From Azonexus sp. (GTDB lineage: Bacteria > Pseudomonadota > Gammaproteobacteria > Burkholderiales > Rhodocyclaceae), in the NCBI GenBank assembly GCA_017983615.1, contig JAGOBB010000001.1, positions 310,001-374,000 on the forward strand: a stretch of DNA of 64,000 bases. The letters run 5' to 3'. The position numbers and the translations under genes were made by a program. Every line of letters begins with the position of its first letter. The first letter of the stretch is position 1. Below, piece after piece: positions 39,598-48,963 of the stretch. The notes beneath the pieces were generated by a model. It searched no databases. It worked only from the letters and a program-made list of their open reading frames with translations, and was not told the DNA's origin.

Positions 39598-40335
39598 GAA
39601 GTCGTCGAACACCGCGGCCGGCCGGATGCCGGGGTTTTGATCGTCGCCGGGGCGGAATTTGCCGGTGCGCACCAGGATGCCAGGAATGCCGGCCGCCTGC
39701 GCGCCGCCGATGTCGTCGGTCAGGTCGTCGCCGATCAGCACTGCGTCGGCGGCGGCAACACCGAGTTCGTCGAGCGCCGCGGCGAAGAAGGCGGGGGCCG
39801 GCTTGCCGGTGATTTCGGCGGTGACGCCGGCTGAGTATTCCAGCCCGGTCACGAAGGCGCCCATGTCGAGCGACAGGCCGTCCGGCTCCATGAAATAGCG
39901 GTTGCGGGCCATGGCCATCAGCGGCACGCCCTGCATCAACAGGCGGAAGGCATGGTTGAGCAGCGGGTAGGTGAAATGCGGCCCCATGTCGCCGAGCACG
40001 ACGACATCGGGGTCGGGCGCGCTGTCGCCCATTTCGGCGGCGATATCGGGATGGACCAGCCACAGCGGCTTGAGGCCGCGGCTGCGGACCAGCGTCCGGG
40101 CCGCCAGCGCGGCGGTCTGGATTTCGCGGGCGGCGAGCGTGAAGCCCATGCGCTGCAGCTTGGCGAACAGGACGTTGCTCGGCGTTCGGGTCGTGTTGGT
40201 CAAAAAGCGCAGCGGAATGCCCGAGGCGCGCAGGCGGGCGAGGGCCAGGACGGCACCGGGGAGCGGTTCGTCGCCGGTGTGCAGCACGCCGGCCAGATCG
40301 ATCAACACCGCCTTGGGAGAAAATCTCGCGCCCAT
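39568..40335 (-). CDS. HAD-superfamily hydrolase (LHPP/TIGR01458-like)
   Basis: A 255-residue phosphatase-like protein of HAD subfamily IIA. The nucleophile is the Asp of LIDLAGVLHTG, with LTNTTR as motif II and GDDLTDDIGGA as the acidic motif. Relatives include LHPP, which has D-I-S where this has D-L-A. The ATG at 40335 is preferred over a longer frame lacking family features. The C-terminal N-A-T-A is part of a dispersed core element. Confidence 0.82.
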   Translation of the reverse strand: MGARFSPKAVLIDLAGVLHTGDEPLPGAVLALARLRASGIPLRFLTNTTRTPSNVLFAKLQRMGFTLAAREIQTAALAARTLVRSRGLKPLWLVHPDIAAEMGDSAPDPDVVVLGDMGPHFTYPLLNHAFRLLMQGVPLMAMARNRYFMEPDGLSLDMGAFVTGLEYSAGVTAEITGKPAPAFFAAALDELGVAAADAVLIGDDLTDDIGGAQAAGIPGILVRTGKFRPGDDQNPGIRPAAVFDDFNATAEAILS

Positions 40336-40500
40336 GCCCAACTCCTTGCCCACATCGAGGAATGCGTTCGATTGCCGGATTGTGCCAAAGTTTAACGCCG
40401 TCGCGCACCCCGAGGCGATGCGCTCGATGTCGGCAGATAGCGACAAGAATTCACGATGCATGGTCGCGCCTCAATGGCGCCGGCAATATAATGCCGCATC

Positions 40501-41385
40501 ATGACCAATTGCCCACCCGACGAGGCCTCCGGCCAGAAATCCGACGCCGTCGAGTCCCGGATGAAAATCGAGATTCGCGACATCGGTATTCCGCCGCGAC
40601 CGGCCATCCTTGGCCAGATCGAGCAGGAAACTGCCAAGGACGAGCCGGATTTCATTTATCTGGCCCGTTTGCTGAGCAAAGACGTCGGGCTGTCGGCCGG
40701 CATGATCAAGATCGCCAATTCGCCGTTTTTTTCTTTTGGCAAGAAGGTGCCAACCGTGCAGGAAGCGCTGCTCGTGCTGGGCCTGAAGATCATCATAAAG
40801 ACGGTGGCCGGGCTGGCCCTGAAGGATGTTTTCAAGCACGTGCCCAACATGGAGCGCTTCTGGGATGCCTCGGCGATGACCGCCGAAGTCGCAGCCTGCG
40901 TGGCCAAGCAGCTTGGCCGCCGCATCGGCATCCGCCCGGAAGACGCCCACACTTTCGCGCTGTTCCGCGACTGCGGCATCCCGATGCTGATGATCCCCTT
41001 TCCGGAATACCGCGACGTCCTGATCCGCGCCAACAACGAAACAGCGCGCCCCTTCACCGAAGTCGAGGAAGGTGCCATCGGGCTCAACCACGCGACGCTC
41101 GGCGCCGATCTGGCCGAAGGCTGGCTGCTGCCCGACGACACCTGTCTGGCCATCCGCCATCACCATGCCCTCGGCGCGCTGGATGGCAGCATCGAGCTGC
41201 CGGACAGTTCGCGCCGCCTGATCGCCGTCGCCCAGCTGGCCGAGTACCTGGTCCAGGAAAAGACGGCTCAGTCGCAGACCAGCGAATGGGGAAAGCTCGG
41301 CGCCGACTGCCTGGCCTGCCTGGACCTCAGCGAGGACGAGCTGCCCGAGCTCGGCGAGGCCTGCGCCACCAGCCTCGCCGGCTGA
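40501..41385 (+). CDS. HDOD-domain protein
   Basis: A 294-residue soluble protein with an HDOD domain over most of its length (about 25-225). HDOD is an HD-related fold without the catalytic metal set and is used in signalling proteins. The segments LARLLSKDVGLSAGMIKIANSPFF and the conserved FRDCGIPML are visible. A shorter start at an internal ATG (codon 21) is possible. It is the last gene between the separated NodI- and NodJ-type genes. Confidence 0.85.
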   Translation: MTNCPPDEASGQKSDAVESRMKIEIRDIGIPPRPAILGQIEQETAKDEPDFIYLARLLSKDVGLSAGMIKIANSPFFSFGKKVPTVQEALLVLGLKIIIKTVAGLALKDVFKHVPNMERFWDASAMTAEVAACVAKQLGRRIGIRPEDAHTFALFRDCGIPMLMIPFPEYRDVLIRANNETARPFTEVEEGAIGLNHATLGADLAEGWLLPDDTCLAIRHHHALGALDGSIELPDSSRRLIAVAQLAEYLVQEKTAQSQTSEWGKLGADCLACLDLSEDELPELGEACATSLAG

Positions 41386-41446
41386 GCTCACGCGACCACT
41401 GAGTGGGCGCTAGAATGGCGCTTCGCCTCCAGCCCACCGTCCGCCG

Positions 41447-42232
41447 ATGCCTGCCTCCCTGACCGCCGCCCGTTCCAACCCGCTTGGCTTCCTGCCGGTC
41501 TGGCGGCGCAATTTCCTGGTCTGGAAGAAACTGGCGCTGCCGTCCATCCTCGGCAACCTGGCCGACCCGATGATCTACATGCTCGGCCTCGGCTACGGCC
41601 TGGGCGCCATGCTGCCGAGCATCGACGGCCAGCCCTACATCGCCTTCCTGGCCGCCGGCACCGTCTGTGCCTCGACGATGAACGCAGCGACCTTCGAAGC
41701 GCTGTATTCGGCGTTCTCACGGATGCACGTGCAAAAAACCTGGGACGCCATCCTCAACACGCCTTTGGGCCTGACCGACGTCGTCGCCGGCGAGCTGTTC
41801 TGGGCGGCCACGAAGTCGCTGTTTTCCGGTGCCGCCATCCTCGTCGTCATCACCGCCATGGGACTGACCAATGGCCCGCTGATGCTCTGGGCGCTGCCGG
41901 CCATCGTGCTGACCGGCCTGGCCTTCGCGGCGCTCGGCCTGATCTGGAACGCGCTGGCCCCGTCCTACGATTTTTTCATGTACTACTTCACGCTGTTCAT
42001 CACGCCGATGACGCTGATTTCCGGCGTCTTCTTCCCGACCGAGCAGTTGCCCGGCTGGCTGGCCCTGATCGGCGGCTGGCTGCCGCTGGCCCAGGGCGTC
42101 GCGCTGGTTCGCCCGCTGCTGGCCGGCCAGGTCCCGACCGATGCCCTGATCCACATCATGGCCCTGCTCGGCACCGCAGCCGTAGCCTTCGCCATCGCCC
42201 TGCGCCTGACCCGCCGCCGCCTGCTCAAGTAG
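41447..42232 (+). CDS. NodJ-type ABC-2 transporter permease
   Basis: A 261-residue inner-membrane protein with six membrane helices and an ABC-2 permease domain, the usual partner of NodI-like ATPases (GLGYGLGAMLPSIDG near 45-60 and FFPTEQLPGWL near 196-206 are typical). The ATPase gene at 35847-36764 is its likely partner although 4.7 kb away. cutA follows after 9 bp. The exported substrate is unknown. Confidence 0.88.
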   Translation: MPASLTAARSNPLGFLPVWRRNFLVWKKLALPSILGNLADPMIYMLGLGYGLGAMLPSIDGQPYIAFLAAGTVCASTMNAATFEALYSAFSRMHVQKTWDAILNTPLGLTDVVAGELFWAATKSLFSGAAILVVITAMGLTNGPLMLWALPAIVLTGLAFAALGLIWNALAPSYDFFMYYFTLFITPMTLISGVFFPTEQLPGWLALIGGWLPLAQGVALVRPLLAGQVPTDALIHIMALLGTAAVAFAIALRLTRRRLLK

Positions 42233-42241
42233 AATCCACTG

Positions 42242-42559
42242 ATGGAAACCCTGCTCGTCATCACCAACTGCCCGGACGAAGAAAGCGCCAACGCCATCGC
42301 GCTGGCCGTCGTCGAGGCCCGGCTGGCCGCCTGCGTCAACATCCTGCCGCGCATCCAGTCGGTCTATCGCTGGCAGGGCGCCGTCGAGTCGGCGACGGAA
42401 ATACCCCTTTTTATCAAGGCGACCGTAGCAAATTACCCGGCGCTGGAAAAAACGATCCAGGAATGCCACCCCTACGACGTCCCGGAAATCATCGCCCTGC
42501 CCATCACGCAGGGCTTGCCCGCCTACCTGAACTGGGTGGCTGAAGAAACCGTCCAATGA
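42242..42559 (+). CDS. cutA: divalent-cation tolerance protein
   Basis: A 105-residue CutA protein, a small trimeric cytosolic protein linked genetically to copper tolerance. The conserved ACVNILPRIQSVYRW and HPYDVPEIIALPI segments are present. A reverse copy of the dispersed core encodes KATVANY at residues 60-66, in the position where relatives have a variable KT or KTT segment, without adding residues. Its stop overlaps the dsbD start (ATGA). Confidence 0.93.
   Translation: METLLVITNCPDEESANAIALAVVEARLAACVNILPRIQSVYRWQGAVESATEIPLFIKATVANYPALEKTIQECHPYDVPEIIALPITQGLPAYLNWVAEETVQ
42400..42432 (-). repeat. dispersed core-plus-tract element, copy 8 (inside cutA)
   Basis: Read on the minus strand: TTTGCTACGGTCG (42432-42420, two mismatches at the 5' end), CCTTG, ATAAAAA, GGGGT, ATTT. 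It is read in cutA as A-T-V-A. Confidence 0.7.
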
Positions 42560-44310
42560 CCATGCGCATCCTCTTCTTCCTGATCTCGCTGCTCGTCTCG
42601 CTCGCCCACGCCGACGAATTCCTCGATCCGGCCATCGCCTTCAAGCCGTCCGTGCGCGCCCTAGACGGCCAGACGATCGAAGTCAGCTACGAGATCGCCA
42701 AGGGCTACTACCTTTACCGCGACAAGTTCCGCTTCCGGGTCGAGGGCGAAGCCGTCACCCTCGGCGAGCCAAGCTTTCCCAAGGGCAAGGAACACAACGA
42801 CGAGAATTTCGGCAAGGTCGAGGTCTATTACAAACAGGTCGCCATCCGCGTGCCGGTCGAGCGGACCAGTTCCGGACCGCTGCCGCTCAAATTGAACGTC
42901 GTCTCGCAGGGCTGCGCTGATGCCGGCGTATGCTACCCGCCACAAACGCAGGCCGTCAGCGTCACGCTGCCCGACCCGGCAAGTGCGCCGCCGGCCGTAG
43001 CGGCCGCTGCCGAAGGCGACGAAAGCGGCATGATCGCTTCGACGTTGAAGCACGCCGGCTTCTGGGCCAATCTCGCCTTCTTCTTCCTGGCCGGGCTGGG
43101 CCTGTCGCTGACCCCCTGCGTCTTCCCGATGATCCCCATCCTGTCTGGCATCATCGCCGGCCAGGGCCACAAGAACTCACACGCCCGCGGCTTCGCGCTG
43201 GCCCTGGCTTACGTGCTCGGCATGGCCGTCACCTACGCGGCGGCCGGTGTCGCCGCCGGCATGACCGGCACGCTGATCTCCAGTGCCCTGCAGAATCCGT
43301 GGGTACTCGGCAGCTTCGCGCTGGTCTTCGTCGTGCTGTCCTTCTCGATGTTCGGTTTCTACGAGCTGCAACTGCCGACTTCGCTGCAAAGCAAGCTGTC
43401 GGAAGAATCAGGCCACCTGCAGGGCGGGCGCGGCATCGGCGTTTTTCTGATGGGCGCGCTGTCGGCGCTGATCGTCGGGCCCTGCGTCGCCGCGCCGCTG
43501 GCCGGCGCGCTGCTCTACATCGGCCAGACCGGGGATGCCGTACTCGGCGGCACGGCGCTGTTCGTCATGGCGCTCGGCATGGGCGCGCCGCTGATCGCCG
43601 TCGGCGTCGCCGGCGGCTCGCTGCTTCCCAAGACCGGGCCGTGGATGGAAGGGGTCAAGAAGGCCTTCGGCGTGCTGCTGCTGGCCACCGCCGTCTGGCT
43701 AGTCTCGCCGGTCATTCCGGCGGTCGCCGCGATGCTCGCCTGGGCCTTGCTGCTGATCGTGCCGGCCATCTACCTCCACGCCCTCGACCCGCTGCCGCCG
43801 CACGCCAAGGGATGGCAGCGCTTCTGGAAAGGCATCGGCATCGTCATGCTGCTGACCGGCGCCGCGCTGCTGATCGGCGCCCTGGCCGGCGGCCGCGACC
43901 CGCTGCAGCCACTGGCCGGCCTGCGCGGCAACGCCATCGCCGCCGAGGAAAAAAAACTACCCTTTGAGCGCGTCGCCTCGGTCGCCGTCCTGGAGGCCCG
44001 CATCAAGGCCGCCGGCAAGCCGGTGATGCTCGATTTCTACGCCGACTGGTGTGTCTCGTGCAAGGAAATGGAACGCTTCACCTTCGCCGACCCCGCCGTC
44101 CAGGCCAGACTGGCCGGCTACACGCTATTGCAGGCCGACGTCACGGCCAATACCGACGACGACAAGGCGCTGCTCGCCCGCTTCGGCCTGTTCGGCCCGC
44201 CGGGCATCATTTTCTTCGACGCCAAGGGTCAGGAAAACAAGGCCGTGCGCATCGTCGGCTTTCAGGACGCCGCGCAATTCCAGAAGACGCTGCAGCAGCT
44301 CGGCAGCTAA
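42556..44310 (+). CDS. dsbD: thiol:disulfide interchange protein DsbD
   Basis: A 584-residue protein that carries electrons from cytoplasmic thioredoxin across the membrane to periplasmic oxidised proteins. Signal peptide (1-19), N-terminal DsbD-alpha domain with the cysteine pair in GCADAGVCYPP (about 118-128), an eight-helix membrane domain with the cysteines TPCVFPMIP and GPCVAAP, and a C-terminal thioredoxin domain with DWCVSCK near 497. It is coupled to cutA, the usual arrangement in proteobacteria. Confidence 0.95.
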   Translation: MTMRILFFLISLLVSLAHADEFLDPAIAFKPSVRALDGQTIEVSYEIAKGYYLYRDKFRFRVEGEAVTLGEPSFPKGKEHNDENFGKVEVYYKQVAIRVPVERTSSGPLPLKLNVVSQGCADAGVCYPPQTQAVSVTLPDPASAPPAVAAAAEGDESGMIASTLKHAGFWANLAFFFLAGLGLSLTPCVFPMIPILSGIIAGQGHKNSHARGFALALAYVLGMAVTYAAAGVAAGMTGTLISSALQNPWVLGSFALVFVVLSFSMFGFYELQLPTSLQSKLSEESGHLQGGRGIGVFLMGALSALIVGPCVAAPLAGALLYIGQTGDAVLGGTALFVMALGMGAPLIAVGVAGGSLLPKTGPWMEGVKKAFGVLLLATAVWLVSPVIPAVAAMLAWALLLIVPAIYLHALDPLPPHAKGWQRFWKGIGIVMLLTGAALLIGALAGGRDPLQPLAGLRGNAIAAEEKKLPFERVASVAVLEARIKAAGKPVMLDFYADWCVSCKEMERFTFADPAVQARLAGYTLLQADVTANTDDDKALLARFGLFGPPGIIFFDAKGQENKAVRIVGFQDAAQFQKTLQQLGS

Positions 44311-44981
44311 ACCTGCTCGGGACGTTCGGCCGGAATGGCGTAGCGCAGTGACAGCAAGGAAAAAGCGACACCGACCACGATGCCGGCCAGCACGTCGATG
44401 ACCACATGCTGGCGGGTGGCCACCGTGGACCACAGGATGGCCAAACAGAACAAGCCGTTCAGCCCGCGCAGGAGCCACGGCGCGCTCACCGTCCGCAGCA
44501 CCCGGTCGAGCCAGAAGGCCGTGAATACTGCGGCCGCCACGTGCAGGGAAGGGCAGGCATTGCCGCCGGCATCGACATTCTTGATGATGGCCATCTCCGG
44601 GTAGAGCGCCCAATCGATGTCGGGTATCGGCACCGCCGTCGGAAAAACCCAGAACAGGCCGAGGCAGAACAGGCACATCGCCGCGATCCAGACGCCGAAC
44701 AGCAGCAGCGTGCGCAGATGGCCGATCAGCGCCGGCGCCAGCGAGGCATACACCCAGAGCGAGGCGTAGGCCGGAAAAGCCAGCGGTGTGAAGGCGATCC
44801 ATTCGTCGATGACGGTCAGTGGCATGACCGTGGCCGGCGCCAGCGGATTGCGCAGGACGCCGAAATAGCCCCAGAAGAACAGGGCCATGAAGCTCATGGT
44901 GCCAACCGCCTTGAGCGGCCACAGGTAAACCGCGCGGGAAGCGATCTGCCGATACCAGCGCGGTCGGGAGAAAAGGTGCAT
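44307..44981 (-). CDS. PAP2-superfamily phosphatase
   Basis: A 224-residue membrane protein with about six helices and a PAP2 catalytic core (CPSLHVAA and STVATRQHVVID, supplying the two histidines). Such enzymes dephosphorylate lipid phosphates or transfer phosphate groups in the envelope. The start at ATG 44981 is preferred over an in-frame TTG 30 bp upstream. It is convergent with dsbD (4 bp overlap) and divergent from the aryl-polyene-type operon. Confidence 0.85.
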   Translation of the reverse strand: MHLFSRPRWYRQIASRAVYLWPLKAVGTMSFMALFFWGYFGVLRNPLAPATVMPLTVIDEWIAFTPLAFPAYASLWVYASLAPALIGHLRTLLLFGVWIAAMCLFCLGLFWVFPTAVPIPDIDWALYPEMAIIKNVDAGGNACPSLHVAAAVFTAFWLDRVLRTVSAPWLLRGLNGLFCLAILWSTVATRQHVVIDVLAGIVVGVAFSLLSLRYAIPAERPEQV

Positions 44982-45117
44982 CGGTGGCTCGAAAGGTGGA
45001 GAGGACGGCAAACTGTGGCGCTATGGTAACAAACCGCGCCGGGGTTACCGGAAATGACCGCCAGTATGCCGGGGAAACCTTTGGAAAACATGGGCTTTCG
45101 GCTAAAATCGCCGCCTT

Positions 45118-45357
45118 ATGGATTCCATTGGCCTGATTCGTGACTTTCTCCAGAACCGCCTGGGCGTCGAACCGGAAAACGTCGTTCCGGGGGCGTCGCT
45201 GGCGGATCTCGGCGTCGACTCGCTGATGATGCTCGAACTGATGTTCGAGTTCGAAGACCGCTTTGGCATCAAGCTCTCCAGCGACCTCAAATCCCCCCGC
45301 ACCGTCGGTGAAATGGTCACCCTGATGGACGGGCTGATCGCCAGCCAGAAGAACTGA
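45118..45357 (+). CDS. acyl carrier protein of the aryl-polyene-type locus (ApeE/F-like)
   Basis: A 79-residue acyl carrier protein with the phosphopantetheine serine S35 in GVDSLMMLEL. It opens the first half of the aryl-polyene-type gene set. The stop overlaps the ketosynthase start by 1 bp. This locus has two ACP genes, as aryl polyene clusters do, one for each phase of chain building. Confidence 0.88.
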   Translation: MDSIGLIRDFLQNRLGVEPENVVPGASLADLGVDSLMMLELMFEFEDRFGIKLSSDLKSPRTVGEMVTLMDGLIASQKN

Positions 45358-46607
45358 TGAGCCAGCGGCGGGTAGCGATCACCGGCCTAGGGCTGGTCAG
45401 TCCGTATGGCGGCGACCTCGCTGATTTCTTCACGCGCCTGGCGGCCGGGGAGTCGGCCGTCCGTTACCTGCTGACCGACGACCTGCCGCGCCCGCTGTCC
45501 ATTCCCTTCGTCAGCTGTCCCGGCTTCGACCCGGATGCCGCGCTCGGCCGGCCGCTGGCCTCGATGATGGACCGCTTCGCCCAACTCGGCATGGCCGCCG
45601 CCTTCGGCGCCTGGGACGATGCGGGTCTGCCCCGCCAGGCGGCCGATGAGTCGCGCGACAGCTGGGGCGTCGCCTGGGGCACCGCGCTCGGCGGCACGCT
45701 GGCCTACGAAAAAGGCTACCGCGAGCTGTGGCAGAAGGGCCGCGAACGCCTGTCGCCGCTTTCCGTCGTGCTCGGCATGAACAACGCGGCCAACGCCCAC
45801 ATTTCGATCCAGCTCGGCCTCGGCGGCGTAAGCATGAGCCACACCGTGGCCTGCGCCTCGTCATCGATCGCCATCGGCGAGGCCTTCCGCCGCGTCCGGA
45901 GCGGCGAGGCGACGATCATGGTCACCGGCGGCTCCGACGTGCCACAGGCCTACGGCGTCGCCCGCGCCTGGGAGGCCCTGCGCGTCATGGCGCCCGGCGA
46001 TGCCGAGACTTCGCCCGCAGCCTGCCGGCCCTTCTCGGCCGACCGCCGCGGCCTGGTCCTCGGCGAGGGCGGGGCGGCGCTCGTTCTCGAAGACTGGGAC
46101 CACGCCGTTGCCCGCGGCGCCCGCATCCACGGCGAGATGGTCGGCTACGGCACGAGTTGCGACCACAGCCACCTGGTCAAGCCGGAAGCCGCCGGTCAGG
46201 TCCGCGCCCTGCACCTGACGCTGGCCGATGCCGACCTGACCCCGGACGACATCGACTACGTCAACGCCCACGGCACAGCCACCGCCGAAGGCGATCCGGT
46301 CGAGGTCGCCGCACTGAAGGCGGTGTTCGGCGAACGGGCAGCCAACCTACCGGTCAGCGCCACCAAGTCGATGCACGGTCACCTGCTCGGCGCGGCTGGC
46401 GCCATCGAAGCCATCGCCACGGTGCTCGCGCTGCGCGAACAGGTCATCCCGCCGACCGCCCATCTCGACGCCCTTGACCCGGCCTGCGCCGGGGTCGACC
46501 ATGTCACCGTCGCCCGCCGCGGCCAGTTGTTGCGCGCCGCGCTTTCGAATTCCTTCGCCTTCGGCGGCAGCAACGCGGTGCTCGCGTTCCGCGCCGTTCC
46601 TCAGTAA
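45357..46607 (+). CDS. beta-ketoacyl-ACP synthase (FabF-like; ApeR/ApeO type)
   Basis: A 416-residue ketosynthase with the catalytic triad visible: C166 (VACASSS), H305 (NAHGTAT) and H340 (SMHGHLLG). It condenses malonyl-ACP onto a growing acyl chain. It is flanked by two ACP genes. In aryl polyene pathways one KS acts alone and another pairs with a chain-length factor; since the other KS in this window has such a partner, this one is probably the stand-alone enzyme. Confidence 0.88.
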   Translation: MSQRRVAITGLGLVSPYGGDLADFFTRLAAGESAVRYLLTDDLPRPLSIPFVSCPGFDPDAALGRPLASMMDRFAQLGMAAAFGAWDDAGLPRQAADESRDSWGVAWGTALGGTLAYEKGYRELWQKGRERLSPLSVVLGMNNAANAHISIQLGLGGVSMSHTVACASSSIAIGEAFRRVRSGEATIMVTGGSDVPQAYGVARAWEALRVMAPGDAETSPAACRPFSADRRGLVLGEGGAALVLEDWDHAVARGARIHGEMVGYGTSCDHSHLVKPEAAGQVRALHLTLADADLTPDDIDYVNAHGTATAEGDPVEVAALKAVFGERAANLPVSATKSMHGHLLGAAGAIEAIATVLALREQVIPPTAHLDALDPACAGVDHVTVARRGQLLRAALSNSFAFGGSNAVLAFRAVPQ

Positions 46608-46625
46608 ATCCACGGAAGCAAAGCC

Positions 46626-46910
46626 ATGTCTGAAGCCAACTCCCCGGAAGCCGTCGAAGCCCTGTTGCCGGAAATCGCCGAACTGATCGTCACCGCCCTC
46701 AATCTCGACATGGTACCGGGCGAGATCGAAGCCGACGCGCCGCTGTTCGGCGACGGCCTAGGCCTTGACTCGATCGACGTGCTGGAGATCGCCCTCGTCG
46801 TCTCCAAGCGCTACGGCTTCCAGCTCAAGTCGGACAACGAGGACAACGTGCGCATCTTCGCCTCGCTGCGCGCGCTAACCGCGCATATCGCCAGCCAGCG
46901 GACGAAATGA
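46626..46910 (+). CDS. acyl carrier protein (second of the locus)
   Basis: A 94-residue phosphopantetheine protein with S49 in LGLDSIDVLEIAL. It is slightly longer at the N-terminus than the first ACP. The stop overlaps the following membrane-protein gene (ATGA). Confidence 0.88.
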   Translation: MSEANSPEAVEALLPEIAELIVTALNLDMVPGEIEADAPLFGDGLGLDSIDVLEIALVVSKRYGFQLKSDNEDNVRIFASLRALTAHIASQRTK

Positions 46911-47611
46911 CCACTGGGGGAGTCCCGGCACCGGCCTCCGGCGAGCACACCCCGATCCGCCTGCTGCGCGGCCTGGCCGTCGTCGTCTTCATTGCCGTCT
47001 GGGCCGTGCTGGCCCATCTCGGCAGCGCCGGCGGTGAGCATGCCTCGCACTTTGCGACCCTGCTCGGCGTCGCCCCGATCATCGCCGCCCTCGGCCTGCT
47101 GCTCTGGCGCAGCCGTCACCCCGGGCTGACGGCCGCCGGCATTGCCATCCTGCTCGGCGGGCTGGCCTGGCTGTGGCCGACGCTCCGCCACAACGTCGCG
47201 CTGCTCTATTTCGTCCAGCACGTCGGCACCAACCTGGCGCTCGCCACGCTGTTCGGGCGCAGCCTGCTCGGCCCCGGCGAGGCGCTGATCACCCAGTTGG
47301 CCCGCGCCGTACATGGCGGCGAGATTTCCGAACGCAAGCGCCACCACACCACGCAAGTGACCATCGCGTGGACCGTCTTCTTCCTGGCCAACGCGCTGAT
47401 TTCGGCGCTGCTCTGGCTGTTTGCTCCGCTGACCGTGTGGTCGGCCTTCGCCAACCTGCTGTCCATGCCGCTGGTCGTCCTGATGTTTGCCGCCGAACAC
47501 CTCTGGCGCAGCCGCGTACTCCCGCCCGAAGAACGCCCGACCATCGCCCAGGTCGTGCGTGCCTACCGGATGCACTCGCAAACCGGCAATCCGCCGGCCA
47601 AGCCGGAATGA
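46907..47611 (+). CDS. COG4648-type membrane protein of aryl-polyene loci (ApeG-like)
   Basis: A 234-residue inner-membrane protein with about six helices. It resembles the COG4648 membrane proteins that stand between the ACP and AMP-ligase genes in aryl polyene clusters. Its role is unproven; anchoring or delivery of the product at the membrane has been suggested by position only. It is coupled at both ends by 4 bp overlaps. Confidence 0.75.
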   Translation: MTTGGVPAPASGEHTPIRLLRGLAVVVFIAVWAVLAHLGSAGGEHASHFATLLGVAPIIAALGLLLWRSRHPGLTAAGIAILLGGLAWLWPTLRHNVALLYFVQHVGTNLALATLFGRSLLGPGEALITQLARAVHGGEISERKRHHTTQVTIAWTVFFLANALISALLWLFAPLTVWSAFANLLSMPLVVLMFAAEHLWRSRVLPPEERPTIAQVVRAYRMHSQTGNPPAKPE

Positions 47612-48963
47612 ACGCCGCACCGCTGCTTGCCGCCGCCGAACCGGATGCCATCTTCGCCTGGCGTTCGGACGGTCCCGTCCGCGCCGCCGACTACCTGGCC
47701 GACGCCAGCGCACTGGCAGCCGAACTGCCTGCCGGCTCCTACCTGCTCAACCTGTGCACCGACCGCTACCGCTTCGCGGTCGGCTTCGCCGCCGGCTTGC
47801 TGCGCGGCATGACCAGCCTGCAGCCGTCGTCGCAGTCGGCCGAGACCTTTAGCCGCCTGCAGGCCGACTACCCGGACCTCGTCTGTCTGTGCGACGGCCC
47901 GACCGACACGCTGGACCTGCCACGCCTCGATTTTCCCGAGAATGCTACGGTCGCCCCCCAAAAAAGGGCAAAAACCGAATTTTCTGTGCCGCAGATTCCC
48001 GTCGACCACGTCGCCGCCATCCTGTTCACCTCGGGCTCGACCGGCCTGCCGCAGGCCCAGCGCAAGACCTGGGGCAAGCTGGTGCAGAACGGCCGCGCCG
48101 AAGCCGAACGCCTCGGCCTGCTCGCCCGGCCCCACGTGCTGGTCGGCACCGTCCCGGTCCAGCACAGCTACGGCTTCGAGTCGACCTTCCTGCTTGCCCT
48201 GCACGGCGGCTGCGCCTTCTGGGCCGGCAAACCGTTCTACCCGCAGGACATCGCCAGCGCGCTGGCCGCCGTGCCACAGCCGCGCCTGCTGGTGACGACG
48301 CCGTTCCACCTCTCGGCGCTGCTCGCCGCCGAGATCGACCTGCCGGCCATCGACCTGCTGCTCTCGGCCACCGCGCCGCTGTCGACGACGCTGGCCGCCG
48401 AGGCCGAAGTGCGCACCGGCGCGCCGCTGCTCGAAATTTACGGCGCCACCGAATGCGGCCAGCTGGCCAGCCGGCGGACCACCGCGGGCGCCGCCTGGAC
48501 GCTGCTGCCCGGCGTCCAGCTGGAACAGGAGGGCGATGAAACCATCGCCAACGGCGGCCACGTCGAGGGCAGGGTGGTGCTGTCCGACCTGATCGAACTG
48601 CTGCCCGAGCATCGATTCCTGCTCCACGGTCGCCACGCCGACCTGGTCAACATCGCCGGCCGGCGCACCTCGCTGGCCTACCTGAACCACCAGATCGCCG
48701 CCATTCCCGGCGTCGCCGACGCCGCCTTCTTCCTGCCCGACGAGGCCGGCCCCGACGGCATCACCCGGCTGACCGCCTTCGTCGTCGCCCCCGAATTGAA
48801 CGCCAGGGCGCTGACCGCCGAACTGCGCCAGCGCCTCGACGCCATCTTCCTGCCCCGGCCGCTGGTCTTCGTCGACCGGCTGCCGCGCAACAGCACCGGC
48901 AAGCTGCCGCGCAGCGAACTGCAGGCCCTCTACGCCGAAAGGGTCGCCGATGGCCGACGCTGA
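47608..48963 (+). CDS. AMP-dependent acyl/aryl-CoA or ACP ligase (ApeH-like)
   Basis: A 451-residue ANL-superfamily enzyme that activates an acid as an adenylate, probably the aromatic starter. The P-loop TSGSTG is at 141-146 and IYGATECGQ is the A5-type motif; the C-terminal PRNSTGKLPR carries the catalytic lysine. A full copy of the dispersed element encodes NATVAPQKRAKTEF at 112-125, just before the P-loop domain, in a region that varies among relatives. The ATG at 47608 overlaps the previous stop. Confidence 0.85.
   Translation: MNAAPLLAAAEPDAIFAWRSDGPVRAADYLADASALAAELPAGSYLLNLCTDRYRFAVGFAAGLLRGMTSLQPSSQSAETFSRLQADYPDLVCLCDGPTDTLDLPRLDFPENATVAPQKRAKTEFSVPQIPVDHVAAILFTSGSTGLPQAQRKTWGKLVQNGRAEAERLGLLARPHVLVGTVPVQHSYGFESTFLLALHGGCAFWAGKPFYPQDIASALAAVPQPRLLVTTPFHLSALLAAEIDLPAIDLLLSATAPLSTTLAAEAEVRTGAPLLEIYGATECGQLASRRTTAGAAWTLLPGVQLEQEGDETIANGGHVEGRVVLSDLIELLPEHRFLLHGRHADLVNIAGRRTSLAYLNHQIAAIPGVADAAFFLPDEAGPDGITRLTAFVVAPELNARALTAELRQRLDAIFLPRPLVFVDRLPRNSTGKLPRSELQALYAERVADGRR
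47941..47984 (+). repeat. dispersed core-plus-tract element, copy 9 (inside the AMP-ligase gene)
   Basis: Exact core AATGCTACGGTCG at 47941-47953, six C, six A, GGGC, five A, CCGAATTTTC. GCCC and GGGC can pair around the A tract. It is read in frame as N-A-T-V. Confidence 0.88.
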